Part shown: positions 56,005-64,000 of the stretch, in pieces
Position numbering within the stretch: the first letter of the stretch is position 1
How the letters are laid out: every line of letters starts with the position of its first letter
DNA from: Gaiellasilicea sp963763755
Lineage (GTDB): Bacteria > Actinomycetota > Thermoleophilia > Gaiellales > Gaiellaceae
Direction of reading: 5' to 3'
DNA: 64,000 bases
Assembly (NCBI GenBank): GCA_963763755.1
Contig: CAVXQE010000004.1
Coordinates: forward strand, 220,163-284,162
Position numbers and translations under genes: made by a program
Notes under the pieces: model-generated
What the model was told of the DNA's origin: nothing
Seen by the model: only the letters and a program-made list of their open reading frames with translations
The model's database searches: none

Positions 56005-57111
56005 TCAGAGCGCTCCGACCGAGTCCATCACCAGCGCCCGCTCGACCGGCCATGACTGCGCGGAACGGGCAAGCACCCGCTCGGCTGCCGCAGCGGCGGC
56101 GGGACGGCGGGTGAGACGGACAAGCGCCTCGCCGGCCGCGACCGCCGTGTCTCGGTCAGGGTCGAGCAGCGCGTTCACCGCGAGCTCGACCGCCTGCGGG
56201 TCGTCGTAACAGGCGAGCGCATGCGCGGCCGCAACCCGCACCGTCGCAACCTCGTCGCGGGAGGCTCGAGCGAGACCGTCGGGCAGCGTGCCGCCGCCGA
56301 CCTGCCCGAGCGCCGCCGCGGCGGTAGCCCGCACCGGCGCCTCCGGGTCTGTAAGCAGTGGGGACAGCTCCGCACGCGCCTGGTCGGGCTCGGAGACCGC
56401 CGCGATGCCGTAGCAGGACGCAACGCGTACCGACTCGAGCTCGGAACGGAGCGCGCCCGCGAAGGTCGGCGCGGCCGCAGATCCGAAAGAGACGAGGGCG
56501 TCGTAGACGATGCCGGGCGCAACGCGGCCGGGAACCCGGAACAGCTCACCGAGTTGGGGCAGCACCTGCGGGTCGCCGATCCGTCCGAGCGCCCGCACCG
56601 CCGCCTCGCGCACGTAGCGGCTGCGGTCGCCGATCAGCCCGATCAACTGCGGAATCGTCTCCTCCGCGCCGGCCCAGCCGAGCGTTCTGACCGCGAGCGC
56701 CCGCCGCCACGGCATCCTGCTCCTGGTCGAGCGGACGAGCAACTCGACTGCGCCGACCTCGCGCAGCACCTCCAGCATCTGCCGGCGGTCATCCGGTGCT
56801 GCATCGCGGAGACGTTCGATCAGCGCGGCCGCGGCCAGGGGCCGTTCCAGCTCGTCGAAGCCGGCAAGCTGCGACCGCAGCCAGATCCGGTCGCGGACGC
56901 CCATGGGCTGGTCGAGCTTCGCCATGACCTCGTCGAGCCGCGCCTGGAAGCGATGTTCCCGGCCTCCGCGCAGGTACTGGCGTATCCGGCGGCCGTGCAC
57001 GAGCACGATCAGCAGCACGTTCAGCGCCAGCAGCACGAGCGTGATCGTGAGCAAGCTCTCCCAGAGCAACGGGGAGGACGGCTCGGCGGAGAGGAGCGGT
57101 GCCGTCATCAT
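56005..57111 (-). CDS. Membrane-anchored HEAT-repeat protein
   Basis: One N-terminal membrane span (LLTITLVLLALNVLLIVLVH) then about six HEAT repeats, with clear units AVRTLGWAGAEETIPQLIGL, AAVRALGRIGDPQVLPQLGE and AAALGQVGGGTLPDGLARA. 368 residues. Start of the coupled HEAT-GT2 pair. HEAT scaffolds are common beside polysaccharide synthases. Likely a cytoplasmic protein-binding scaffold. Intact. Confidence 0.85.
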   Translation of the reverse strand: MMTAPLLSAEPSSPLLWESLLTITLVLLALNVLLIVLVHGRRIRQYLRGGREHRFQARLDEVMAKLDQPMGVRDRIWLRSQLAGFDELERPLAAAALIERLRDAAPDDRRQMLEVLREVGAVELLVRSTRSRMPWRRALAVRTLGWAGAEETIPQLIGLIGDRSRYVREAAVRALGRIGDPQVLPQLGELFRVPGRVAPGIVYDALVSFGSAAAPTFAGALRSELESVRVASCYGIAAVSEPDQARAELSPLLTDPEAPVRATAAAALGQVGGGTLPDGLARASRDEVATVRVAAAHALACYDDPQAVELAVNALLDPDRDTAVAAGEALVRLTRRPAAAAAAERVLARSAQSWPVERALVMDSVGAL

Positions 57112-57399
57112 TCAGAGACGGTAACGGCGCACCGTCCGCGCGTCCATCCGCGAAAGCTTGGCCGGCCAGTCACGCTGGGGCGCGAAACCTCGATCTGGTG
57201 CGGCTTTCCGGGATAGGCAAGGTGAAGGTTTGTCGGATCGCCGGAGCTAGCGCGAAACCGGACAGTGTGAGCACGGTCACTTGCGCAAGCGTCCTCTCGC
57301 CCGAGGAGGAGTGGACGCAAACCGCCCCAGTCTTCACACACTGGCGAGGGAACTGGTCGCAGGCGGCGCGGTGCGACCCGTTGGCTGACGGTGGTCGCG
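57112..57399. other. Non-coding stretch between the HEAT-protein and muramidase-like genes
   Basis: 288 bases, less GC-rich than coding parts. GCGCGAAACC occurs twice, at about 57179 and 57249. I compared it with c-di-GMP and c-di-AMP riboswitch cores and could not match either. No supported gene, tRNA or clear promoter seen. Confidence 0.4.
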
Positions 57400-58173
57400 C
57401 TACTTCGCGCGCGGATCGCCGGCGAGGAAGCGGCCGGTGAGCTGCTTGAAGGCGTCCGACGTCCCCTCGCCCAACTGGCCGTCTTCGCGGAGGACGATCC
57501 CGGGGAAGCCGTTCAGGAAGTGCTGCAGCTGCTTGCCCTCCTCGCTGATCACCTTCGGCGCGAAGCGCAGGATCGGCCCCTTTGCCTTCGGCACGTCGCC
57601 GAAGACGATCAGCTTCTTCTCCGCCATCCGTCGCAGCAGCACCGCGACCCCACACTGCGCCGAGACCGCCGTCGGCGAGAACGTGCCGTCCGCCACGTAC
57701 TTCCCACGGCTGTAGTGGTTCGAGAAGCTCCAGAGATACGGCGACGGCACGTCGGGGTGATGGTCGCGGTAGCCGAAGCCGTTGTAGCCCTCGAGCTTGA
57801 ACAGCGTCCCCGGGATCGACCAGTCCTTCCACTTGTCGAAGCCCTGGTATCTGAGCGCGTCGCTCGCGCTCGCCTCCCACGTGAACGGTGGCTGCCCCGT
57901 CTTGGGCCTGCCCGCGGGAACCTGCACCGTTCGGGCGGTGAGCGGATCGCCGTTGTGCAGGTGCCTGCCGAAGTTGAGCGAGGACTCGAGCGCGTGGATG
58001 ACACCGACCACGTACCACGGCGTCCCGACCGGATTGCCCGCAGCCGCGTAGCGCTTTCGATTGGCCGCGATCTGCGCCACGAGCGCGTCGACGTCCGCCA
58101 TGCGATTGGGACGGATTGCACAGCTGTCGAACCGCCGCTGGTAGTCCGACTTCAGATCATTGGTGAGTTGCAC
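57400..58173 (-). CDS. Muramidase/transglycosylase-like protein with peptidoglycan-binding-like C-terminus
   Basis: Starts at GTG, VQLTNDLKSDYQRRFDSC. Core VVGVIHALESSLNFGRHLHN with a candidate catalytic Glu, LTARTVQVPAGRP, TWEASASDALRYQGFDKWKD and GYRDHHPDVPSPYLWSFSNH. C-terminal IVLREDGQLGEGTSDAFKQL looks like a peptidoglycan-binding repeat. 257 residues, no signal peptide. Fold assignment by pattern only; a role in cell-wall cleavage is plausible. Confidence 0.6.
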   Translation of the reverse strand: MQLTNDLKSDYQRRFDSCAIRPNRMADVDALVAQIAANRKRYAAAGNPVGTPWYVVGVIHALESSLNFGRHLHNGDPLTARTVQVPAGRPKTGQPPFTWEASASDALRYQGFDKWKDWSIPGTLFKLEGYNGFGYRDHHPDVPSPYLWSFSNHYSRGKYVADGTFSPTAVSAQCGVAVLLRRMAEKKLIVFGDVPKAKGPILRFAPKVISEEGKQLQHFLNGFPGIVLREDGQLGEGTSDAFKQLTGRFLAGDPRAK

Positions 58174-58237
58174 GATCCACCTCCGCGTCGTCGCAGCCGA
58201 GCCTACTGCGGGAGATCCGGTCGAGACAAGTCCGGTC

Positions 58238-58831
58238 TCAGTGATCCGACGCCGTCGGTTCGCCCGCCGGCTGGTAGACGAGGATGGCGACACCGTCGCC
58301 GACCAGCTGCGAGCTGACGAGCCGCAGCGACTTCTTGTCGGTCGTCTCGCCGAAGAGATGCTTGCCGGATCCCAACACGACCGGGAACACCATCAGCCGG
58401 TACTCGTCGACGAGGTCCCGCTCGACCAGGGTCTGGACGAGCTGCGGGCTGCCGTGGACGACGATGTCGCCGTCGTGTCGCTCCTTGAGCGTCGCGACCT
58501 CGGCCGCGACGTCGCCCTTCAGGACGGTCGTGTTGTTCCATTCGGGGTCGGTCAAGGTCGAGGAGACGACGTACTTGGGCATGCTGTTGAACTTGTCCGC
58601 GAAACCGAACTCGTCGGTTCTGGACGGCCAGGCCGCAGCGAAGCCCTCATAGGTCACGCGTCCCAGCAGCAGCGCCTCGGAGGACATGGTTTCGTCCAGC
58701 TTGAATGTGTCCCCCTCGTCGCCGCGGCTGATCTCGAAGCTCCAGCCTCCATGCTTGAAGTTCTCGCCCCCGCCGGGCGCCTCGACGACGCCATCCAGCG
58801 AGACGAACTCCGTTACCACGATCCTGCCCAC
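58238..58831 (-). CDS. Dihydrofolate reductase-family (RibD_C) protein
   Basis: RibD C-terminal/DHFR-like fold of the YwjB/YyaP type: VVTEFVSLDGVVEAPGG, LLLGRVTYEGFAAAWPSRTD and DIVVHGSPQLVQTLVERDLV. 197 residues, GTG start. Many such proteins are encoded next to ArsR-SRPBCC pairs, as here. True substrate unknown. Unlikely to be the cell's DHFR. Confidence 0.85.
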   Translation of the reverse strand: MGRIVVTEFVSLDGVVEAPGGGENFKHGGWSFEISRGDEGDTFKLDETMSSEALLLGRVTYEGFAAAWPSRTDEFGFADKFNSMPKYVVSSTLTDPEWNNTTVLKGDVAAEVATLKERHDGDIVVHGSPQLVQTLVERDLVDEYRLMVFPVVLGSGKHLFGETTDKKSLRLVSSQLVGDGVAILVYQPAGEPTASDH

Positions 58832-58896
58832 GTGCTCCTCCTTCTGTCCGGGTTCCCCGATACCATACTCAACCGGATGATTGATAAACCTGAGAG

Positions 58897-59223
58897 GTGA
58901 TTACGGTGGCGGTCGACGAGCTCACGACGACGTTTGCGGCTCTCGCCGATCCAACACGGCGTGCGATCCTGACGCGCCTGGCGGCTGGCGAGGCCACCGT
59001 GAACGAACTGGCCGAGCCGTTCCCGATCAGTGTCCAGGCGGTCTCCAAGCACTTGAAGGTGCTCGAGCGCGCCGGGCTGATCACGCGTGGGCGCTCTGCG
59101 CAGCTTCGGCCCTCGCGCCTCGAGGGGGCGCCCTTGAAGGACGCTGTGGACTGGCTCGAGACGTACAGTCGGTTCTGGCAGGGGAGCTTTGACCGCCTCG
59201 ACGAGCGACTCGAACGTGGCTGA
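58897..59223 (+). CDS. ArsR-family regulator
   Basis: Winged helix: LADPTRRAILTRLAAGEATV, PFPISVQAVSKHLKVLERAG. 105-108 residues depending on start: GTG 58906 follows GAGAGG at normal spacing and is preferred, while GTG 58897 is also in frame. Overlaps the SRPBCC gene. Typical regulator-SRPBCC pair. Confidence 0.9.
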   Translation: MITVAVDELTTTFAALADPTRRAILTRLAAGEATVNELAEPFPISVQAVSKHLKVLERAGLITRGRSAQLRPSRLEGAPLKDAVDWLETYSRFWQGSFDRLDERLERG

Positions 59224-59662
59224 GCCTGGGATCACCGTCTTCCGGGTCTTCGACGCGCCACGCGAGCGCGTGTGGCAGGAGTGGACCGAGCCGGACCGCT
59301 TCGCGGACTGGTTCGGCGGCCCCGATTGGGAAGTGCCGATGTCCACCGTCTCGATGGACGTCAGGCCGGGTGGTTCGTGGCAGCTGGCGATGTTCGCCGG
59401 GTTCGGGCGGCGCGAGATCCACTGGAAGGGCGAGTATCGCGAGGTCGTCGAGCCCGAGCGGCTCGTTTTCACGATCTCGGATCAGCCGGGAGACGACCTC
59501 TTCGAGCTCATCACCGTCGTCCTCACCGACCTCGGCGACGGCCGGACCGAGATGCATTTCCGGCAGAGCGGCGGCACGCTGTCCGCCGAGGAGTACGAGC
59601 GCGCCGGGCAAGGGTGGGGCGGCTTCTTCGACCGCATCGCGGAGCGCCTGGTCGACGCCTGA
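59216..59662 (+). CDS. SRPBCC/AHSA1-like protein
   Basis: AHSA1-type fold: ITVFRVFDAPRERVWQEWTE, DWFGGPDWEVPMSTVSMDVR, PGGSWQLAMF and EYREVVEPERLVFTISDQPG. About 148 residues from GTG 59216, which overlaps the ArsR stop by 8 bases. TTG 59189 is in frame upstream. Function unknown, regulator-coupled. Confidence 0.9.
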   Translation: MAEPGITVFRVFDAPRERVWQEWTEPDRFADWFGGPDWEVPMSTVSMDVRPGGSWQLAMFAGFGRREIHWKGEYREVVEPERLVFTISDQPGDDLFELITVVLTDLGDGRTEMHFRQSGGTLSAEEYERAGQGWGGFFDRIAERLVDA

Positions 59663-59698
59663 CCCGCACTCGTATGATCGCGCGGTGGGAGTGAGGCG

Positions 59699-59822
59699 AT
59701 GAGCCGGGTCGTCGTCACCGGTGGGGCTCCTCTCGATCGAAAGGGCGCGCCGGGTGCTGGGCTACGAGCCCGCGTTCTCGTGGCGCGACGCGATCGGCCG
59801 CAGCACGTATCCGAACGAATAG
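59699..59822 (+). pseudogene. Internally deleted remnant of an NAD-dependent sugar epimerase (SDR) gene
   Basis: Begins MSRVVVTGG, the N-terminal Rossmann strand of extended SDR epimerases, and after a shift of frame continues GLLSIERARRVLGYEPAFSW with RDAIGRSTYPNE and a stop, the usual C-terminal phrase of the same family. The 250-odd residues in between are missing. The end overlaps the lacZ 3' end on the other strand by 61 bases. Remnant of a GalE-like gene, or a collapsed assembly. Confidence 0.55.
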
Positions 59823-62671
59823 CGCTGCTCGAGCAGCCTGTAGCGCTCCGCCGTGTCCGGCCCGCAGCTTGCGGTTCCGAGCCCGCGCTGGGCGTGGTCG
59901 AGGCTGAGCACCACCTCGGCTCGTGGTTCGAGCTCGTTCGTGTGCCGAGCCGCCGTCAGGTCGCCCGCGGTGAAGTGACTCGCGCCGAAGCCGATCGTCG
60001 GGAGCCCGCGCACCTCGAGCCCGAAGCCCGAGTCGTCGGTCAACGTGAGCCAGCGAGTGTCCGGATGGTGGCCGTGCTCCTGCGGGAGGATGTAGGGGAC
60101 GTACTCATCCGTGACCGTGCTCTCGAAGCGGCCGACGACGGTGGACGCCAGCCGGTCCGAGTACGCCTCCCAGGGGCCGCGGCCGTACCAGGAAAGCCGC
60201 TCGAGGCCGGGCTGGAGGGTGAGCCCGACCCCGATTCGCGGCGTGTCGCGGAGCTTCGGCGAGAGCTCCACGACGTTCTCGACCAGGACCTCGCCGTTGT
60301 CCCGCAGCCGGTAGCGCTGACGGTGCGTGACAAGGCCGTCGGCTCGATGCACGAGCTCGACAGCGGAGCCGTCCGCGCGCGCGGAGACGACGCCGAGGTG
60401 CAACCGGTCGAGGCCGAGCTCGAGCCAGCGCGGAAGGACTCCGCTCTGTCTGCTCGGCACCTGAGGCAGGCCGTCGTTGTCGGTCGGGGCCCGCCAGAGC
60501 TGTAGTCGTGGTCCGTCGACGAGGAGGTTCTGACCGTCGAGCGCGAGCTCGCGCAGAACGCCCTCGGCGAGATCGACCACCGCGCGGACGTGGTCGGTCT
60601 CGAGTACGCCGTCAGAGCTCGGCCTGACGGCTCGGCCGCGAGCTCCCTTCGCCGCCCGTCCGGGCACGGCGAGCTGGTGCCGCGCGACCTCGTGCCCGGC
60701 CGGCGCCCACTCGTTCGCTCGCCGGAGGAAGAAACGGAAGGTGACGAACCGCTCGCCGTCGCCGGGTGGAAGCTGCAGCGTGATGTCGAGCGTCTTGCCG
60801 GGTGGTACGCGCAACGCCGGCAGGCGACCACCCTTGCGCCGCTCGCCGTCGACGGTCAGTTCCCACTCGGCGCGATAGCCGGTGAGCGGTGCGAAGTGAT
60901 GGCGGTTGTGAATCCTGAAGCGGCCGCCCCCGAGCGCCTCGACGTGGATCGGCTGCGCCAGGAACTTCAGCTCGTGCAGTGCCGGATGCGGCGTGCGGTC
61001 CGGCCAGACGATCCCGTCTGCACAGAAGTTCGCGTCGTGCGGCGTGTCGCCGAAGTCGCCACCGTACGCCCAGTACTCCCGGCCGCGTTTGTCGCGTTGC
61101 CGGATGCCGTGGTCGACCCACTCCCAGATGAACCCACCCTGCAGCGCGTCGTGCTCCCGGAATGCGGCGAAGTAGTCGCTGAGCCCGCCGTTCGAGTTGC
61201 CCATCGCGTGCGAGTACTCGCAGAGGATCAGCGGCCGAGGGTCGTCTGTCTTCTCGACAGCCCACGCCTCGATCGAATCGACATCCGCGTACATCGGGCA
61301 CACCACATCGGTGCTGGGTCGTCCGCCGCTCCAGTCCCGGGCGATCGCTCCCTCGTAGTGCAGCGGGCGCGCCGGATCGCGGGCCCGCACCCAGCCGGCC
61401 GCGGCGTCGTGGTTCGGGCCGTAGCCGCTCTCGTTTCCGAGCGACCAGAAGATGACGCTCGGATGGTTCTTGTCGCGTTCGACCATGTTCGCGACGCGCT
61501 CGACCCATTGGTTGCGGTAGCGCGGGTCGCGGCACAGCTCGTCGTAGTACGCGTGCGACTCGATATTCGCCTCGTCGACGACGTACAGGCCGAACCGGTC
61601 GCAGAGCTCGAGCCAGTAGGGGTCGTTCGGATAGTGGGACGTGCGGACGGCGTTGACGTTGAACTGCTTCATCAAGCGCACGTCCCGCTCCATCAGCTCA
61701 CGGGTCACGGCGCGGCCCCGCCTGTCGTCGTGATCGTGCCGGTTGACGCCGGCGATCAGCACCGGCTCGCCGTTGACGAGCAGGTGACGGTCGCGAATCT
61801 CGACGTCACGGAAGCCGAGTGAGGTGGTGACGGTCTCGCCGCCGGCGTCGAGCTCGAGCGTGTAGAGCGCGGGCTCCTCCGCCGACCACAATCGCGGACT
61901 GCGGACCTCACCGTCGAGCCGCCCGTTCTGCAGCTCGCCCTTCGCCACCACCCGTCTGCGCGCGTCGAGGAGCCGGGCCTCGCCCTGCTCGGCGAGCACC
62001 GTGAACCGCCCGTCGCTCCCGGCTCGAACCTCGACGTCGCGCACCGTCGGCGACACGAGTCGGATGGAGCGGGGCAGCCCGGCCTGCCACCACTGGTCCT
62101 GGTCCTCGACGAAGCTCGCGTCCGACCAGCGGACGACGACGGCGATCAGCTCGTTCGCGCCGTCGTGGCGAACGAGGCTGCTGATGTCGAACTCCGCCGG
62201 CGTGCGGGAGTCCTTCGCGATCCCGACCGGCTCGCCGTTCACCAGCACGAACAGCGCACCCTCGGCGCCGCCGAAGTGGAGGACGACCGGACGCGAGCGC
62301 CAGCCGCGGGGGATCGTGAAAGCCCGCCGGTAGATGCCCGTCTCGTTCTGCTCGGGCACGTTCGGCGGCAGATCCGGAAATGGCATCACGACGTTCGTGT
62401 AGTGCGGCTTGCCGAAGCCCTGCATCGTCCAGAGGCCCGGTACCTCGACCTCGCGCCAGCCACGCGCGCGGTTGAGCACGACGGGTGCTTCCTCGGGCCG
62501 CGGAACGAGACGGAAGTCCCAGCCGCCGTCGAGCTCGCGGGTGCGCGACGCGCTTCGCGCGAGCGTCGCGCTCGGCGTCAGCCGGTTGAGGCTGGCGAGC
62601 TCCGGTAGCTCCCAGCTGCGGCCGGCGCCGACGTAGAGCAGCGACTCGAGGCTCGTCGCGTGCGCGCTCAG
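59762..62671 (-). CDS. lacZ: Beta-galactosidase, glycoside hydrolase family 2 (LacZ type)
   Basis: Hydrolyses beta-galactosides. GH2 sugar-binding, Ig-like and TIM-barrel domains in order; acid/base in WSLGNESGYGPNHDAA and nucleophile in LILCEYSHAMGNSNG; C-terminal small-chain domain with LSWYGRGPWEAYSDRL and ILPQEHGHHPDTRWL. In-frame sequence runs upstream to CTG 62671, which overlaps the galT stop (CTGA) and gives 969 residues including N-terminal GRSWELPELASLNRLTPSAT. The first standard start (GTG 62479) would cut off 64 conserved-looking residues. Part of a DeoR-galT-lacZ operon. Confidence 0.92.
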   Translation of the reverse strand: MSAHATSLESLLYVGAGRSWELPELASLNRLTPSATLARSASRTRELDGGWDFRLVPRPEEAPVVLNRARGWREVEVPGLWTMQGFGKPHYTNVVMPFPDLPPNVPEQNETGIYRRAFTIPRGWRSRPVVLHFGGAEGALFVLVNGEPVGIAKDSRTPAEFDISSLVRHDGANELIAVVVRWSDASFVEDQDQWWQAGLPRSIRLVSPTVRDVEVRAGSDGRFTVLAEQGEARLLDARRRVVAKGELQNGRLDGEVRSPRLWSAEEPALYTLELDAGGETVTTSLGFRDVEIRDRHLLVNGEPVLIAGVNRHDHDDRRGRAVTRELMERDVRLMKQFNVNAVRTSHYPNDPYWLELCDRFGLYVVDEANIESHAYYDELCRDPRYRNQWVERVANMVERDKNHPSVIFWSLGNESGYGPNHDAAAGWVRARDPARPLHYEGAIARDWSGGRPSTDVVCPMYADVDSIEAWAVEKTDDPRPLILCEYSHAMGNSNGGLSDYFAAFREHDALQGGFIWEWVDHGIRQRDKRGREYWAYGGDFGDTPHDANFCADGIVWPDRTPHPALHELKFLAQPIHVEALGGGRFRIHNRHHFAPLTGYRAEWELTVDGERRKGGRLPALRVPPGKTLDITLQLPPGDGERFVTFRFFLRRANEWAPAGHEVARHQLAVPGRAAKGARGRAVRPSSDGVLETDHVRAVVDLAEGVLRELALDGQNLLVDGPRLQLWRAPTDNDGLPQVPSRQSGVLPRWLELGLDRLHLGVVSARADGSAVELVHRADGLVTHRQRYRLRDNGEVLVENVVELSPKLRDTPRIGVGLTLQPGLERLSWYGRGPWEAYSDRLASTVVGRFESTVTDEYVPYILPQEHGHHPDTRWLTLTDDSGFGLEVRGLPTIGFGASHFTAGDLTAARHTNELEPRAEVVLSLDHAQRGLGTASCGPDTAERYRLLEQRYSFGYVLRPIASRHENAGS

Positions 62672-63525
62672 ACGGCGTCTCGCAACGACTGCGCTGCGGC
62701 GTCGGGAGCGACGGGGTTGAAGTACACGCCGGAGCCCAGCTCACCGGCCGCGACGAACCGCGTCACGCCGGGTGCGCGCCACGGGGTGACGATCTCGACG
62801 TGCAGCCGGGCATCCGGCCAGTCCTTCCCGTCAAAGGGACGCTGGTGGATCCAGAGCATGTACGGCGTCTCTGCATCGAACAACCGGTCGAAGCGTTCCA
62901 GGATGTCGACCAGCAAGCCGGCCAGCGCCTGGCGGCCCGCGTCGGTGAGCGAGGGCAGGTCCGGCACGGGGTCGTCCGGCACGAGCCGGACGGCGTAGGG
63001 ATAGACGGACGCCTCGGGGACCCAAGCGCGCCAGCCCGGCGACTCCGCAACGAGCCGTTCGCCCGGCCCGCCGAGCTTCGTGCCGCCGAGCAGCGCGCGC
63101 CGGGGCAGGTCGGGCACGAACTCGAACGCATAGATCTGCCCGTGCGGATGCGTGATCGTCGCGCCGACCGCGGCGCCGCGGTTCTCGAACACGAGCACGT
63201 ACTCGACGTCGGGCCGAGCGCCGAGGGCGGCGGTGCGCTCGGCCCAGAGGTCGAGGACCCTGCGCGCACCCTCGACTCCGAGTGACCAGAAGGTCGCGTC
63301 GTGCTGAGACGTGTAGAGCACGACCTCGCATCGATCGTCCGGCATCGCCGGCCAGCGATTCCGGAACCACCGGACGTCGTAGGTCTCGGGCGCCTCGAGC
63401 CCGCCTGGGCAGAACGGGCAGCCGACGGCTGGGAGGTTCGGGCGATCCTGGCGGGAGTTGACCATGAACGTCCGCACGCCGGTCAGCCAGTCCGTGCGCA
63501 GGTCGGCGCGGGTCGGGGTGCTCAC
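62668..63525 (-). CDS. galT: Galactose-1-phosphate uridylyltransferase
   Basis: Leloir-pathway transferase. GCPFCPGGLEAPETYDV (zinc-site Cys), VFENRGAAVGATITHPHGQI with the active His-Pro-His, and MLWIHQRPFDGKDWPDARLH. About 285 residues, GTG start overlapping the DeoR stop (GTGA). Intact. Feeds UDP-galactose from the lactose cleavage by lacZ. Confidence 0.93.
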   Translation of the reverse strand: MSTPTRADLRTDWLTGVRTFMVNSRQDRPNLPAVGCPFCPGGLEAPETYDVRWFRNRWPAMPDDRCEVVLYTSQHDATFWSLGVEGARRVLDLWAERTAALGARPDVEYVLVFENRGAAVGATITHPHGQIYAFEFVPDLPRRALLGGTKLGGPGERLVAESPGWRAWVPEASVYPYAVRLVPDDPVPDLPSLTDAGRQALAGLLVDILERFDRLFDAETPYMLWIHQRPFDGKDWPDARLHVEIVTPWRAPGVTRFVAAGELGSGVYFNPVAPDAAAQSLRDAV

Positions 63526-64000
63526 GCAACTCCCGCAAGCCCGCGCTGCCCGCGAATCGGCGCGATCAGCAGGCGCTCGACCTGCTCGCCGATCGCGGCG
63601 CGCGCGTCGGCGTCGAGAGCATGATCGGAGACGAAGACGTCGATCTGGTGCAGGCCGGCGATCTGGCTCAGCCCGCGGACACCCCATTTCGTGTGGTCGG
63701 CGACGACCACGATTCGCTCCGAAGCGGCGACGAGGGCGCGGTCGGTCTCGGCCTCGAGCAGGTTGGGGGTCGTGAGCCCTGCATCGGCGCTCACTCCGTG
63801 GACGCCGAGGAAGAGCACGTCGAGGTGAAGCGACCGAATCGCGGTGAGGGCAATCGGCCCGACAAGAGCATCCGAAGGCGTTCGCATGCCGCCGGTCAGC
63901 ACGACGGTCAGATCCGGCCGCGGCTCGCGGTGCAGCACGTTCGCCACCTGGATCGAGTTCGTCACAACCGTCAGGTCTGGCAGTTGCGCGATGTGGTGGG
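63522..64000 (-). CDS. DeoR-family regulator, C-terminal part (runs off the window)
   Basis: Sugar-sensing domain of a DeoR regulator: TNSIQVANVLHREPRPDLTV, VVLTGGMRTPSDALVGPIA, LFLGVHGVSADAGLTTPN and VVVADHTKWGVRGL. The DNA-binding N-terminus lies beyond the window edge. Reads into galT and lacZ, so it likely controls them in response to a galactose-pathway sugar phosphate. Confidence 0.85.
   Translation of the reverse strand, partial: HHIAQLPDLTVVTNSIQVANVLHREPRPDLTVVLTGGMRTPSDALVGPIALTAIRSLHLDVLFLGVHGVSADAGLTTPNLLEAETDRALVAASERIVVVADHTKWGVRGLSQIAGLHQIDVFVSDHALDADARAAIGEQVERLLIAPIRGQRGLAGVA

Noticed and set aside
57112..57399. Possible c-di-GMP or c-di-AMP riboswitch
   Set aside because: Some GCGAAA-type pieces occur, but the conserved core order of either class could not be matched.

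Overview
The window is high-GC, gene-dense bacterial DNA with many ATGA/GTGA-type stop/start overlaps. Gene content (RpoD-type sigma factor, form I CO dehydrogenase, FolE2, ThyX, mycothiol-era style high-GC codon use with many GTG starts) fits an actinomycete, and several small proteins look like those of Thermoleophilia (Gaiellales/Solirubrobacterales). That placement is an inference. No tRNA, rRNA, CRISPR array, insertion sequence or phage module was seen. About 24 otherwise well-conserved genes are broken by single-base shifts while their neighbours are intact. This looks like uncorrected sequencing/assembly indels more than gene decay, so such genes are annotated as single CDS with the shifts noted.

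Region 1 (1-13.7 kb) is a quaternary-amine C1 locus around an IclR regulator with a palindromic operator. The minus arm is iclR, corrinoid protein, MetV-like, MetF-like, methyl-THF:corrinoid methyltransferase and a RACo-type corrinoid activator. The plus arm is an MttB-family (MtgB-like, non-pyrrolysine) methyltransferase, an iron alcohol dehydrogenase, an aldehyde dehydrogenase (together resembling the choline-to-betaine pair GbsB/GbsA) and a ProV-ProW-ProX betaine/choline importer whose permease is a tandem double. Region 2 (13.7-24.4 kb) has an EamA transporter, a HAD phosphatase, a glycerophosphodiesterase, a polyamine-type ABC importer, a PHP phosphoesterase, GlpD, formate-THF ligase and a methenyl-THF cyclohydrolase-like protein. 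Read together, these could take a glycerophosphocholine-like compound to glycerol-3-phosphate and choline, then choline to betaine and methyl-THF, then formate with ATP recovery.

Region 3 (24.4-33.8 kb) is mixed housekeeping and stress: a DUF6766-like membrane protein, cold-shock protein, DUF72, ThyX, a VOC protein, an ECF sigma/anti-sigma pair, a pteridine-reductase-like SDR, FolE2, PlsY, a HisKA-like protein, and three superoxide dismutase-type proteins. One of the three is a YceI-SOD fusion.

Region 4 (33.8-44.4 kb) is an aerobic CO dehydrogenase locus. One minus-strand operon of about 8.3 kb starts with five overlapping small single-membrane-span genes, then coxM, coxS, coxL (form I AYRCSFR active-site loop), coxD (MoxR), coxE (VWA), a 58-residue Cys/His protein and a free-standing CoxL-like domain. 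Beside it lie a zinc ribbon protein, coxG and an XdhC/CoxI protein fused to a YHS domain.

Region 5 (44.4-64 kb) holds Fpg/Nei, an ArsR-MFS pair, asparaginase, the principal sigma factor, an aquaporin, a cupin, an intradiol dioxygenase-like secreted protein, LtrA, rhodanese, envelope genes (lipoprotein, duplicated Ig-like secreted protein, GT2 synthase, HEAT protein, muramidase-like protein), an ArsR-SRPBCC pair, and a galactose block (DeoR, galT, lacZ, and a deleted remnant of a sugar epimerase).
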